Shown: positions 38,513 to 47,310, counted from the stretch's first letter. The stretch: 64,000 nt of DNA from Tetracentron sinense (GCA_015143295.1 CM026562.1:5990639-6054638); one strand, 5' to 3'. The notes: a model not told the origin generated them from the sequence alone. Made by a program: numbers and translations.

Positions 38513-41455
38513 ACGAGAGGAGTGCTAGATCGATTCTCTTCGAGGCTTGCCGGCTGGAATTCTTGCCTCCTATCAACAAGTGGTAAGTTGTCCCTTATTA
38601 AGAGTACTCTTAGGAGCTTCCCAACCTATTATATCTCCTCTCTAGTCCTCCCTCGATCAATTGTCATGTCTCTGGAATGTCTTCAACGCAATTTTCTATG
38701 TCATGGTAGATGTGACAAAAGGAACTATCATCTCGTAGATTGGAACCAAATTTGTAAACCTCTAGGGGCAGGGGGCTAAACATTGCTCCTCTCATCGCAG
38801 TGAATAAGGCTTTGTTAGGCAAGTGGGTTTGGCAGTTCGGTGAGGAGCGGGAGAGCTTGTGGAGGAAGGTGATTGTGGCCACCCTGGCTACCCAAGGGGG
38901 TTAGGGGCCCACATGGCGTGGGGTTGTGGAAAGGCATAATGAAGGTGGCCAAATCTCTAGATGCATTCATTAGGTTCAAACTGGGGAATGGGGCTGAAAT
39001 TTTTTTTTTGACATGATGTCTGGTGTGGCCAGTCAAGGCTTAAAGATGATTTTGGATCTATCTTTGCTCTGGCCACTAATTAGGGGACTTCCATCGCTGA
39101 GTGTGTTGAGAGATTGGGCGGTGGTTTAGTCTGGTGCCCTAGGTTTAGGAGGGATTTGAATGACTGGGAAATTGGGGTCATGCAGAGGCTTTTGGGCCGG
39201 TTGAGTTCCTTCTCCCCTAAAATTCAGATTAGTGATTGTAGGGTTTGGTCTCGAAGCAACAGTGGTTGATTTTTCAGTGAGATCATTCTAGCAGTCATTT
39301 GACTCATCACCTTTGCGTTTATTTCCTCATAAGGCTGTGTGAGTTAACCAGGTCCCCACGAAGGTATCCTTCTTCTTCTAGTCTGCAGCTCTAAATAAGA
39401 TTCTCACTACGGATCAGTTAAAGAGGTGAGCGTGGAGTTTTGCGAATCGCTGCTATCTGTGTCTGAATGAATAAGAAAGTGTGAATCATTTGCTCCTGCA
39501 CTGTCCGGTAGTCGGCTCGATTGGGCATAGAGTGGGTCTTCCCATTCTCCATTCTGAGCTTCTTATCTGGTTGGGGCTTGACAACTTTGATGGGTGCTAA
39601 GGAAATAATCTGGACTTTTTTACCTAGTGCGATAGCATGGGCTATCTGGAAAGAGAGGAATTGTCATTTATTTGACAACTCTTCCTCTCATTTTCATCGT
39701 ATCATATCTCAGGTACATCAGTCGATTGTAGATTGGAGTTCTTCTCTCCATTTGGATCAAGAAGTGAGAGATTCCCTGTATCCATGAGTAGTCAGTTGGT
39801 GGTTCTAGTGGGCCGTTATGATCCCCTCTTTCTTTAGTTTTCTGTTTTTTTATTTCTCTTGTTGTTTTTAGTTTACATCTACGTAAACTGTTGTTCTCTC
39901 TTTTTATTGAATCTGATTTACCGATAAAAAAAACTATCCAGTAATTATCTAAATTTGTACTTGTATCCGAATCCGATTAAGCGGATATTTATCCCAATAG
40001 GTATCCGGCAGAGCGAATTCAAATAGTGATTTTACTATTTGTTTATAATCGGATACGAATATGGATATTGGTATATATATGCATACATATTCTAAGTTAC
40101 AAACCTAAATTAACCTTATGAATACATACTTTTTATAGAATTTAATATATTAAATTATTTTTTTTATGTAAATGAAAATAAATATTAATTTACTATTTTT
40201 TAAATATAAAATCTATATTTTTAATGTTTTTTAGCATTTCTTTCTTTCTTTTAATTTTTTAAAACAGTAATCAGATAATTCAGTGAATATTTTAATCGGA
40301 TTCGGATACAAATACTATATTTCACTATCCATCGGATATTTATTCTAATTAGGATAGTCGAATATGTAAACGGATATGAATTCAGATATACCTCTATCCG
40401 CTCCGAATTTGCCCTGTTCACAGCCCTAACTAGATCCATCTATGTAAGCAAAACCAACTTATCACGAGAAATATTCCAAACAGAGCAGTGATTGAAATAT
40501 TTCTAATGTTTATGGTGTGACACTTTAGGTTTCAAATTGACAGTTCTTTTCCACATTGGTGTAATATGAAATCATGGAAAACAATCACACCAGAGGAATC
40601 AAAAAGAGAAAAAAAAAACATAGAAACTAATTAGTTCCAAAGGTGTTATCATTGTTGTTACAATATCACAATATCTTAGGAGTACAAGTGCTTTTCTAGG
40701 CAAAGTCTAAGAGACTATGCTTAAATCCAGCTATAAAAGTGTGGAAAGTAGAATCATAGAGTTTTCATCGATTGATTAATACAAATGAATTGCAAAAATT
40801 ACAAAACTATAAAAAGAAAAAAATATATATTAAATAGCAGGAAATGAAAATTTGTGAACACCTTAACCCCTGCCCACCAATCGATGAGCCAAATGAGCTC
40901 CAGCCACAACAATTCTGCTACTACTCTATTGATCCTTCTATATATACTTTTTGACAGTGGTCGAACAAGGATGAAGCAAGCTGCCTGAAAAGGAAAGAGA
41001 ACATAAATTCAAACGATTGCAGCTTATACTCATATACATCCAACACAATAAAACCCAATCCCGAATATATATATATATATATAGAATTCTAAAAAATAAG
41101 AATACAAAACCCCCAATTTCATTCAAATAGACTCTTGGAAAAACCCAACATATCCAAAAACCTACATTTGCTCAAACGAATCCAAACACAAAAGAGAAAA
41201 AAACAGCAAACTTAACAAAAAAAAAAACAATTTCAAAACAAATCCCTATATATGTATATGTATATGTATATATATATATCAAGCAGCTCAAACCAATCAA
41301 ATTAATAGGGGGAAGCAAAGACATCAAACATGTTAGATTAATAAGAAGAAATTAGGAATTTGATTCTCAAATACCTGAATGAGATTGACAATGAGGCCGG
41401 AGAGTAGAAAGAGCAGGCCTAAAGGAACAACGACAATTGCAGCTGCGGTTGCCAT
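16895..41455 (-). CDS. LPAT2: 1-acyl-sn-glycerol-3-phosphate acyltransferase (LPAAT), 11 exons, 387 aa
   Basis: Transfers an acyl group from acyl-CoA to the sn-2 position of lysophosphatidic acid, giving phosphatidic acid (ER glycerolipid synthesis). Coding exons 5' to 3': 41455-41375, 40984-40862, 28355-28316, 28197-28124, 27929-27870, 27142-27065, 26974-26816, 21985-21860, 17631-17539, 17315-17229, 17137-16895. All introns are GT-AG and the frame is open throughout (1164 nt). Residues 4-26 form a membrane segment. The catalytic NHx4D is at 91-97 (NHKSDID) and the EGTR motif at 172-175 (FVEGTRFT). Two C-terminal membrane segments lie at about 308-326 and 335-357. The tail is polar and ends KEH. 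Length and sequence match the plant LPAT2 family (about 389 aa in Arabidopsis). Introns 2, 7 and 8 are 12.5, 4.8 and 4.2 kb and full of transposons; the coding sequence is undamaged. LPAT2 versus LPAT3 is assigned from memory of the family. Confidence 0.95.
17750..18726. repeat. Possible LTR remnant in LPAT2 intron 8
   Basis: The stretch has an LTR-like look: TATTTAAGAGAATAG as a promoter-like word, long AT-rich untranslated sequence and a 3' end GACTATTGCTTCCGCGTGGTTACATCA. That end recalls the 3' edge of some plant gypsy LTRs. No partner LTR and no clean target duplication were found, so this is only a suggestion. Confidence 0.3.
18727..19778. other. LPAT2 intron 8, no gene
   Basis: No coding potential. 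At about 19150-19265 words such as GACACG and ACACAGACATAGACACG recur, distantly similar to the duplicated segment that follows. Confidence 0.4.
19779..20309. repeat. Direct duplication, about 230 bp, period 293
   Basis: About 19779-20008 and 20071-20309 are clearly related copies. Shared words include GGGTTTGCGT, GTATTTGGGCCTTTTATATC, AAATTTCAAATTTTCATC and CTCCTACTCAATC. Both lie in LPAT2 intron 8. No terminal repeats or coding sequence seen. Confidence 0.8.
20310..20784. other. LPAT2 intron 8, no gene
   Basis: Contains a short (AC)n/(GT)n and GGGT-rich stretch near 20520-20565. Otherwise nothing recognised. Confidence 0.4.
20785..21807 (-). mobile_element. Non-autonomous Helitron, 1,023 bp
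   Basis: On the minus strand it begins TCTATACCTCTATAAA and ends in GAGGCACGTGCACCTC, a hairpin, followed by AACTAG. It is inserted between an A (21808) and a T (20784). TC start, a hairpin just before CTAG and an A/T insertion site without target duplication are the Helitron signature. No Rep/helicase is present. It carries a (GA)n run at 21601-21628 and a minus-strand open stretch at 21252-21512 ([18 protein letters not shown]...) that could be a captured gene piece but is not recognised. The 5' end lies 52 bp from LPAT2 exon 8. Confidence 0.75.
21986..22803. other. LPAT2 intron 7, left part
   Basis: No gene. Includes a compound microsatellite at 22696-22751, (CG)n(TG)n(TA)n(GA)n. Confidence 0.5.
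22804..23542. mobile_element. Putative hAT-like MITE, about 740 bp
   Basis: Ends are near-inverted: CATGGTGTTGTTAAATC on the left, and GATTTAACAACCTTG on the right (reverse complement CAAGGTTGTTAAATC). Subterminal regions repeat GATTTGAATC/GATTCAAATC and GCGATTTGCGATTC words. A clean 8-bp target duplication is not evident, so the superfamily is tentative. Confidence 0.5.
23740..25970 (+). mobile_element. 5'-truncated L1-like LINE in intron 7, decayed
   Basis: RT motifs are readable across several frames: [25 protein letters not shown](W)[44 protein letters not shown] and [12 protein letters not shown] (the catalytic FADD). Downstream is the zinc-binding RT-associated domain (zf-RVT): [20 protein letters not shown] and [19 protein letters not shown]. 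It ends CAATAAAAAA at 25970. Multiple stops and frameshifts show it is dead. TTTCCTC occurs at both ends and may be part of a target duplication. Orientation is opposite to LPAT2. Confidence 0.85.
25971..26815. other. LPAT2 intron 7, right part
   Basis: No gene or clear repeat recognised next to exon 7. Confidence 0.45.
28356..29125. other. LPAT2 intron 2, first part
   Basis: AT-rich intronic DNA; no gene or clear repeat seen. Confidence 0.45.
29126..29355. repeat. Tandem duplication, 116-bp period
   Basis: Two adjacent copies share GTACTCGCACAATGACA, ATAAAGTGGC(G/A)AGGG and AGTAGCCC(T/C)CCCTCC. They differ at several places, so the duplication is not recent. Confidence 0.8.
29356..30639. 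other. LPAT2 intron 2, no gene
   Basis: AT-rich; no coding potential or clear repeat recognised. Confidence 0.4.
30640..31450 (+). mobile_element. RTE-type LINE remnant
   Basis: Translation in shifting frames matches the C-terminal RT region of plant RTE (BovB-like) LINEs: [61 protein letters not shown]-like, [10 protein letters not shown] and GRPKMTWKD. Many stops and frameshifts. It lies antisense in LPAT2 intron 2 and is of a different clade from the L1-like LINEs nearby. Confidence 0.75.
31451..32105. other. LPAT2 intron 2, no gene
   Basis: AT-rich sequence; nothing recognised. Confidence 0.4.
32106..32768 (-). pseudogene. DUF642 cell-wall protein gene fragment
   Basis: Minus-strand translation matches plant DUF642 proteins (secreted, galactose-binding-like, associated with pectin). 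Visible motifs: [108 protein letters not shown] and [13 protein letters not shown]. It is dead: a frameshift and a TGA near 32420-32460, two stop codons together near 32265, a frameshift at the 3' end, and loss of signal peptide and C-terminal half. It covers regions of both galactose-binding-like repeats. No intron is visible, which suggests a processed (retro)copy, but this is not proven. Same strand as LPAT2, inside its intron 2. Confidence 0.82.
32769..33065. other. LPAT2 intron 2, short spacer
   Basis: Nothing recognised between the DUF642 fragment and the poly(A) of the next LINE. Confidence 0.4.
33066..34090 (-). mobile_element. L1-like LINE fragment (zf-RVT region)
   Basis: Minus-strand translation shows [38 protein letters not shown], and the zinc-binding pattern [20 protein letters not shown], all typical of the end of plant L1-like ORF2. 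The left end is a run of T on the + strand at about 33066-33073, that is the A-tail after TTTGCCGAC. 5'-truncated and decayed. The last part resembles the LINE at 38.5 kb, suggesting one family. Confidence 0.75.
34091..35082. other. LPAT2 intron 2 with microsatellites
   Basis: Contains (TA)n at 34546-34569 and (AC)n(AT)n at 34690-34724. No gene. Confidence 0.5.
35083..35460. repeat. Tandem duplication, about 190-bp period
   Basis: Two copies share GGGTAGGGCCA(A/G)ATTTTCGAAAGCCC and (T)AACTTGAGAGC. CCCTA-GG-CC-rich words continue at 38090-38280, so the unit belongs to a dispersed family. Confidence 0.75.
36083..36642. mobile_element. hAT MITE, 560 bp
   Basis: Terminal inverted repeats CAGTGTTTTAAAA (left) and TTTTAAAACATTG (right; reverse complement CAATGTTTTAAAA). 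8-bp duplications GTCTTGAC (36075-36082) and GTCTTAAC (36643-36650), 7 of 8 identical. Subterminal regions repeat GCCTTGAGGCTCGCCTCA-like words. Non-coding. Confidence 0.8.
37513..37640. repeat. Tandem duplication, 65-bp period
   Basis: Two adjacent copies of a segment beginning ACCCAAAGGCCAAAG and containing ACACATATATC(G/A)GTCAATATTG. Confidence 0.85.
37771..38511. other. LPAT2 intron 2, with compound microsatellite
   Basis: No gene. Ends with (AT)n(AG)n at 38449-38510, right at the 5' edge of the next LINE. A GGCC/CCTTG-rich segment (38090-38280) is related to the 35.1-kb duplication. Confidence 0.5.
38512..39933 (+). mobile_element. 5'-truncated L1-like LINE in intron 2, decayed
   Basis: Opens in the part after [58 protein letters not shown]. 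In other frames it continues [58 protein letters not shown] and [16 protein letters not shown]. The last motifs are close to those of the LINE at 23.7-26.0 kb ([17 protein letters not shown]), so both are one family. Ends ACCGATAAAAAAA at about 39933. Many stops. Confidence 0.82.
39934..40440. repeat. Repeat rich in CGGATA/TATCCG words
   Basis: GGATATTTATCC, CGGATACGAATATGGATATTGG and ATATCCG words occur in both orientations. The right edge CCCTGTTCACAGCCCTAAC resembles the end of dispersed plant MITE families. Ends not defined. Confidence 0.4.
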
Positions 41456-41560
41456 GGCCGAACAGAGAGAGAGAGAGGGAAAGAGATTTGCAGTGAATAG
41501 ATTTGCAGTGAATGTTATTAAATAGAATCCTAAATAATACAAACTTCAATTTTATTTTTA
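41456..41560 (-). promoter_or_regulatory. LPAT2 5' leader and proximal promoter
   Basis: Directly upstream of the ATG is a CT-rich leader ((GA)n on the + strand at about 41464-41478). An exact tandem duplication of 15 bp (AGATTTGCAGTGAAT on the + strand, 41484-41498 and 41499-41513) follows. AT-rich TATA-like words (minus strand TATTTAATAA, TATTATTTAG) lie further up. Transcription start not determinable. Confidence 0.45.
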
Positions 41561-42039
41561 TTTTTATTTTTCTCTCAATGCTCCTCTGTGGATGTTTATC
41601 CCTGACTGCTTTAATAACTCCGCCAATTAGCCCTTGTACCAGTTTCCGTGTGCCAACCTAGTTTATTATTATTATTATTTTTTTTTTTTTTTTAATTTGG
41701 GTTAAGGGGTAAAGTGACACCTAAAAAAACACATAGTCAAATCTAAGGTTACTGTCAAGATAGCATAAACCATCTCCAGTAACTCTCTGAAAATAAAAAA
41801 ATTCACTCATTTAGGGAGCCTGAAAGAAAAAATCAAACTCGGGTTTCTTAAACAAGCTTGCCATTTTAGGGGAGAAAATTTCGCTCATCAAATTTGACGA
41901 ACATTTCCATCTCCCTAAATATTATTATATTATTATTTTTAATATAAGTCATCAAAAACAAGCCTCCAGCCCTAGGGATAGAAAAAATCAAACTCCTACG
42001 AGCTCCTTAAACATGCTCCTCATTATATTGTCGTTAGCT
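41561..42039. other. LPAT2 upstream region
   Basis: No coding potential; includes a T-run near 41673-41693. Confidence 0.4.
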
Positions 42040-42161
42040 TGCATCACCAATGGCATAACGACTGTCAATATCAATATTTCCGTCATTAAATGTATTGGCG
42101 GCGGTATAGTAAGCATTAGCGACGGTTTTTGAGCGTGCCTAATTAGTAATTTCTTGTAGTG
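42040..42161 (-). mobile_element. CACTA transposon terminus
   Basis: Read on the minus strand it starts at 42161 with CACTACAAGAAATTACTAA, followed by subterminal AACCGTCGCTAATG and GCCGCCAATAC words. CACTACAAGAAA is the typical CACTA (En/Spm) terminal repeat. The other terminus is not found in the window, so this is a fragment. Confidence 0.65.
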
Positions 42162-42393
42162 CAAGGTTCATTTTCTTTTTTTATCCATTTTCTCTTTTTT
42201 GAACAAGGAAACACACATACAAAAATGATGGCCCATAAAAAAATTGTCACAATTTTTTTTATCTTTTGATTAAAAAAAAAATAAAAAGAGAATGAGAAGA
42301 AAATTGTTCCATATTTGAATCGTAAATTGTAAAGGAACCCGGTAGTGTTGTCAATGGCTCATCCATTGCCCATATGTTTGTCCCTAAGGCTAG

Positions 42394-42511
42394 GGCTATG
42401 CTCAATTTCTTACGCCCTAATGCTATGGTTAGGTGGTCCATTGATCCTGCCTTGGGGCTATGCTCAATTTCTTACGCCCTAATGCTATGGTTAGGTGGTC
42501 CATTGATCCTA
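42394..42511. repeat. Tandem duplication, 62-bp period
   Basis: GGCTATGCTCAATTTCTTAC to GGTCCATTGATCCT occurs at 42394-42449 and again at 42456-42511, apparently identical, so it is recent. Confidence 0.9.
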
Positions 42512-42629
42512 TGGTAGGAGTGTATCCCCCGTATCCCCCGTAAGGTATAAACTCGGTTTCAGGTCGCTTAGGATGGGGAGTTGATATGCCCACCAATTTA
42601 CTAACATAACTAAATGTATTGTACAACAA

Positions 42630-42633
<4 letters not shown>

Positions 42634-42677
<44 letters not shown>
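42634..42677. repeat. (AT)n microsatellite
   Basis: About 22 AT units, followed by a short TATG-interrupted stretch. Open frames here read YIYIYI and are artefacts. Confidence 0.95.
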
Positions 42678-42688
<11 letters not shown>

Positions 42689-43799
42689 CACATACATGGA
42701 AGGATACTAACAAGTCATGGTCATTAAAGTTTTTAATGAGCGATGCCCTTAAAAAGATGACATTTGATAATCTTTTTTTAAATTTGACGGTTAAATATTG
42801 AGGTGGCTCCATTAAGAGACATGTGTCAAAACATCAATTTGATTAGAAATGTTGCAAGCGTTCGATTAGATTCTAATTTATCAACATTAAACCCCCCAGG
42901 GTTCACTAGACCCTATCTAGATTATAGAAATAGATAATCTCCTCATCTTCAATTGGATGGTTTATAAATATCTAGTCGAGCTGATTTTTTGCCACGTTTC
43001 TCTTAGTTAACCCGTCTTGACATCCAACGATTAAATTTTAAAACAATACACTACGTGTCACGTTATTAGGGACCGTTCATTAAAGGCTTTAATGAGCATA
43101 GCTCATTAGAATGTTACTCTATATATATATATGGGAAAGATTGTATACGCATGCACATTTTGTTGGGTGGAACACACACACCTCTTTAGCTCGCCAGGTG
43201 TCACTTTAAAAAAATTTGTTTGGTTGTTAAGACAGATATTTTAAAAAATGTCATGGGGAGAGTGTAGCAGTGGTGGTGGAGTAGGCAACAACAACAATAA
43301 TGAAGATAATGGCGGGCAAAGATGGTGGTGTGGATGGTATAGGGTGGTTGTGGTGCAGGTAGTAGGGGTGTAGGTGGTGGTGGGTGGAGGTGGTAGTAGT
43401 TGGGATTTGGGACAAGACATGAAAAGTTAGAAATTTTCTCAATATTTTATTCTTAAATTAAAATTTTTACAAAGAAAATGAAATTATCACTTTGAAAGAA
43501 GAAAATTAAGTGTTGATTTTCTCAATTTTTTTTTCCTGTTTAACAAAACAAACAAAAAAATCCTTTATAACCAAATAATAAAAAATAGATATTTTTTCCA
43601 AATTTTCCCACACCCTATCTTTGAAGAAAACAAACAAGATTTAGATTAGACGAATGGATGAGTTCACCAATTTAATTTCTCTACTAATTAGAGGATTTTT
43701 TTTGTTCAAAACGATGATTGATATTTGTATTAATTTCAAAAATGTCCGTTCACACATTAATTCTTGGTATTTAGAAAAAAAAAATAACCCTACAAGTAA
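42678..43799. other. Intergenic DNA
   Basis: No gene. A GGTGGT-rich stretch at 43265-43395 gives spurious open frames on both strands. Words such as ATTAAAG(T)TTTTAATGAGC recur at 42725 and 43080 and hint at another decayed inverted-repeat element. Confidence 0.4.
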
Positions 43800-44395
43800 G
43801 TGAATTTTAATCGGGGTTTTAAAAAAATTAATATTTTTTTCTAAAAATCAAGGGTAAGTGGGTGAACCCTAGGGGTGGGTGAACTCTAGGAGAAGGTGAA
43901 TCTTAACCACAATTAAGGGCTGTCAAAAGAGACACATGGAACCCCTAGGGTTCACCCACTTTTTCTTAGTTTTTAGAAAAAAAATATTAATTTTTTTAAA
44001 CCCGATTAAAATTTACTCACTCCTAGGGTTAATTTTTTTTTTTTTCATATTTTTTTTCTAAAAGCCAAGGATAGTTGGGTGAACCCTAGGGGTGGGTGGA
44101 TCTAACCATAGTTAAGGAGTGTCAAAAGAGACACATGACAACCTCGAGGGCATAATCGGACTCCAATTATGGTTAAGATTTACTCACCCCTAAAGTTCAC
44201 CCAATGATCCTTGATTTTTAGAAAAAAATATTAATTTTTTTTTAAATCCTGATTAAAATTCAATCTCTCTTCGGATTAATTTTTTTTCGTATTTTTTTTT
44301 CAAAAAACCAAGGATAAATTGATGAACTTTAGGGGTAGGTGGATCTTAATCACAATTAAGGAGTGTTAAAAGAGACACATGGCGACCTTATTGGC
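43800..44395. repeat. Fold-back repeat cluster
   Basis: A unit with GGGTGAACCCTAGGGGTGGGTG ... AACCA(T)AGTTAAGGAGTGTCAAAAGAGACACATG occurs in direct orientation at about 43850, 44065 and 44311, and inverted at about 43941 and 44190 (CCCCTA(G/A)(G/A)GTTCACCCA ... TTTTTAGAAAAAAATATTAA). The cluster can fold into long hairpins. Probably several copies of a fold-back MITE inserted next to or in each other. Confidence 0.7.
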
Positions 44396-45176
44396 ATAAC
44401 CAGACTCCTTGCTCTCTTGGCAAAACGCTCTGAAAAAAGAACGTCTTGCCAAGGCCCTGCTTGCCCCCTTTATTTGTTATACCCAAAATGCCCCTAAAGT
44501 TTTTTAAGTCTCAAAATGTTGCCTACGTCATATTTATATAGATAACGCGTCCCTCACAATTTTTCATATGAGATATCCAAATATCCCTCAAGTTTCTATA
44601 TCCAAAATATTTCTTAAATTTTTTTTCAAATGACCTCATTAGGGTCTCTCTCCCCTTCCTCTCTCTCTCATGTCCACCGCACTGCACGTATATATGAGAA
44701 ATGCAAAGCCCATTGCAAAAATTCCAATTCTCACCATGTTTGCGACACGGGTTGATCCCTTTACATGTTACCTTTAGGACCGGTTAGCAATTACATAGTC
44801 TTTGTTGCACCCACAATGAAACTTTGTAAACAAATTGAATCTTACAACCGTGGCTATATATATAAATGTGTCAAAAATCTAAAAATTATTAGCAATTTAC
44901 GTACATGTAGGGGTGATACTTGAGTTGAGCCTAACAAGCCAAACTTTTAGCTGGATGTTTTTTTGAGAATGTCCACTCAGTTCATTTACAAATGAATGAA
45001 ATGAGCTCCAGCTTTTAATGAGCTCAATTACAAATGATAAATTAAAAAAAAAACCTTATAATTAAAAAATAATTTAACTATCTTATTAATTGTTATATTT
45101 TAATATATATAATACATATATTATTAATTTTTTTATATTTTTAATATATGTATATATATTATTTTAAAAAATTTAA
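44396..45176. other. Intergenic DNA
   Basis: AT-rich, no gene recognised. Confidence 0.45.
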
Positions 45177-45444
45177 TCTATATTATAATATAAAGAAATG
45201 TGACTTTCCTCTTTGATCTTCAAACTTAATCCTTGAAATTTTAAAAGTACTAACGTGACACTTCTAAAAATGAGAGTAATTTTATGTTATTGTGATAAGA
45301 GGGATAGCAAGAAAATCTAGAGACATATTAATCCATAAGAGAAATTTTAGAGAATTGTAATAAGAAAGATAGAGAGAGTATGTATATAGTTATCTATTTA
45401 TTTATTTTATTCAAACTCGTGTGCAATGCACGGGTCATTGCTAG
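45177..45444 (+). mobile_element. Small non-autonomous Helitron, 268 bp
   Basis: Begins TCTATATTATAATATAAAG and ends CGTGTGCAATGCACGGG (hairpin-forming), then TCATTG and CTAG. 5' TC, a 3' hairpin and CTAG fit a Helitron. It is preceded by A, but CTAG is followed by G rather than T, so slightly less clean than the one at 20785. Confidence 0.6.
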
Positions 45445-45669
45445 GAAAATTAATATATATATATATATATAGAGAAACGATTCGAGTTTTTAACTAGCCG
45501 AGTACAAAGGTGCTTGAACCTAAAACAAGTGTTCAAGTTTGTATGAATAAGCAACACGAGCAAAGCCAAATCGATCTTTTATCGAGCCGAGCCGCATATG
45601 GTGGCTTTTTTTTGGCAGGGTTAGCCAAATAAGTTGGGAAGCAAAGCTTGTCCCATTGGTACACCTCCC

Positions 45670-45838
45670 ATTGGTGTCTCAGTGGCAGTGTGTTTGTCCC
45701 TCACTTGGGTGGACTTGGGTTCAGTCCTTTTTGGAGTGGCAGTTGAAAGCCCTATTAGACCTCTTTAACCTAATAACAGCCTCACCAACTAATCTTAAAT
45801 AAATGATGCCTAAATAATAATAATAACAACAACAACTT
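45670..45838 (+). mobile_element. tRNA-derived SINE (1)
   Basis: Head with pol III promoter-like boxes: GTCTCAGTGGCAGTGTG (A box-like) and TGGGTTCAGTCC (B box-like). The tail runs into (AAT)n(AAC)n. No coding sequence. Followed closely by a second SINE. Confidence 0.55.
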
Positions 45839-45872
45839 GCCCCCATTGATTGTGTGCCTAGCACACCACAAC

Positions 45873-46082
45873 CCCGAAGCGGTGGACGAGTGGTTATTCG
45901 ACATTTTGCCAAGCGGGAGGTCCTAGGTTCCATTTCTCACTCCTCCTTTGGGACTAGTCCCACCCGAATTTTCCAGCCTTACTTGGTGTGGCGGGTTACG
46001 GGCTCTCGTCGCACCCTTGAGGATTAGTCCTAACTGAAGGGTAAGGGACACCCCAAGTTACAAACAAACAAACAAAAAAAGT
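45873..46082 (+). mobile_element. tRNA-derived SINE (2)
   Basis: GCGGTGGACGAGTGGTTATTC (A box region) and GGTCCTAGGTTCCATTTC (B box-like) are followed by an unrelated body (GACTAGTCCCACCCGAATTT, GGTGTGGCGGGTTACGGG). The tail is CAAACAAACAAAC-A(n). A different family from SINE (1). Confidence 0.55.
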
Positions 46083-46849
46083 ACACCAGAGCTTTGATTT
46101 AGGATGAAGTCCCTAGAGGGTGTGATGGTTGAAATATTAGCTATTTCACTTGGAATAAATACTAACCATACAAACCGAGTTGTGGCCTAACCATATATCT
46201 TATTATTATTATTATTTTTAAAAAGAAACCAAGAAAAAAAAAAGCATACAAGTGATGAACTTTATAAGAAATTTTGATAGCTCTTGGTGGAATGTTGCAG
46301 ACATGGATGGAACATTCACGTGTAACTTGATGACACACCAAACGATTTCATTTTTCTTTGGTAAGCCAACAACTCTCCTCCTCATCAATATGGCATTTAA
46401 CTCAACTACCCCCAACGGCCTTTAAACATACGAATACAGTCCCTGCACCTGATCCCAACAATAAAAAGTAGAAATCCGTGCCAAAGGCATCAGATAATTT
46501 TCAGATACAAATAAATGCTAGCATATGCCCGAGACCATGGTAGATCTTACATCAACATCGTTGCATTCCAATGCTAGCTTTTTTTTCTTCTTTCTTTTGG
46601 GTTAGTGAGGTAATCTACACATCAGTGCCTTAACGGTAGACCCACACAACCACTCCACCAAAAGGGCATGCCTTAAGGAGGGTTTGTGGTCCCTTATACA
46701 CTAAGGCTAATACCCAACCGAGATGAGACTATAAATGGGAGAGTAATTGCTAGGGTTAGTAAATACTCTAAGTCCAGCCTTTAGACACCATTTAACTCTA
46801 GTTAGGAGGTTTTAATCCCTGTAGTTATTATTATTTTTTTTTTTATCAT
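46083..46849. other. Intergenic DNA with possible SINE tails
   Basis: 46095-46220 ends GTTGTGGCCTAACCATATATC then (TTA)n. The same tail word GTTGCAGCCTAACCAT recurs at about 60967, so both may be SINE copies of one family. No gene. Confidence 0.4.
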
Positions 46850-47310
46850 TAAAGGGTTAGTAAATTTTAACCATAGTAAAAGGGAATAGGATTCGGTTTG
46901 GCCCTCATCCCACATGTCGACACGTGTCCATTTAACACCCCTTAATTAAGCTTAAGATTCAATAACCCTTAGGATTCAACCATGTAACTTTGGTTTTTAT
47001 CAAAAAAAAATATTTTTAAAAGTAATCATAGGAGTTAAAATTTCTTAACTAGGATTAAAAGGGTAGTTAAAGGGACTCTATGAGTGGGCAAGACTGTTTT
47101 GGTCTAGCCTTCGCTGGACCAAAGCCATATGGCCCACTCACAAAACCCTTTAACTGCTCTTTTAACCCATGTTATGAATTATAGCTCTTGTAGTTAATTT
47201 TTTTAAATATTTTTTTTCTTAAAACCAAGGTTATATGGTTGAAACTTAAGGGTTAATGAATCTTAACCTTAATTGAGAGGCGTCAGTAGGGATACATGTT
47301 AACATGGGGG
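46850..47310. repeat. Fold-back repeat
   Basis: The left arm at about 46922-46998 (ACGTGTCCATTTAACACCCC, AATTAAGCTTAAGATTCA, AACCATGTAACTTTGGTTTT) is mirrored at about 47223-47300 (AAAACCAAGGTTATATGGTT, TGAATCTTAACCTTAATTGA, GTAGGGATACATGT). An inner pair also exists. The arms share words with the cluster at 43.8 kb, so one family. Confidence 0.7.

Noticed and set aside
42429..42812. Open frames reading YIYIYIYI on both strands
   Set aside because: Produced by the (AT)n microsatellite.
43251..43442. His/Pro-rich open frame (minus strand)
   Set aside because: Result of GGTGGT-rich simple sequence; no domain or context.
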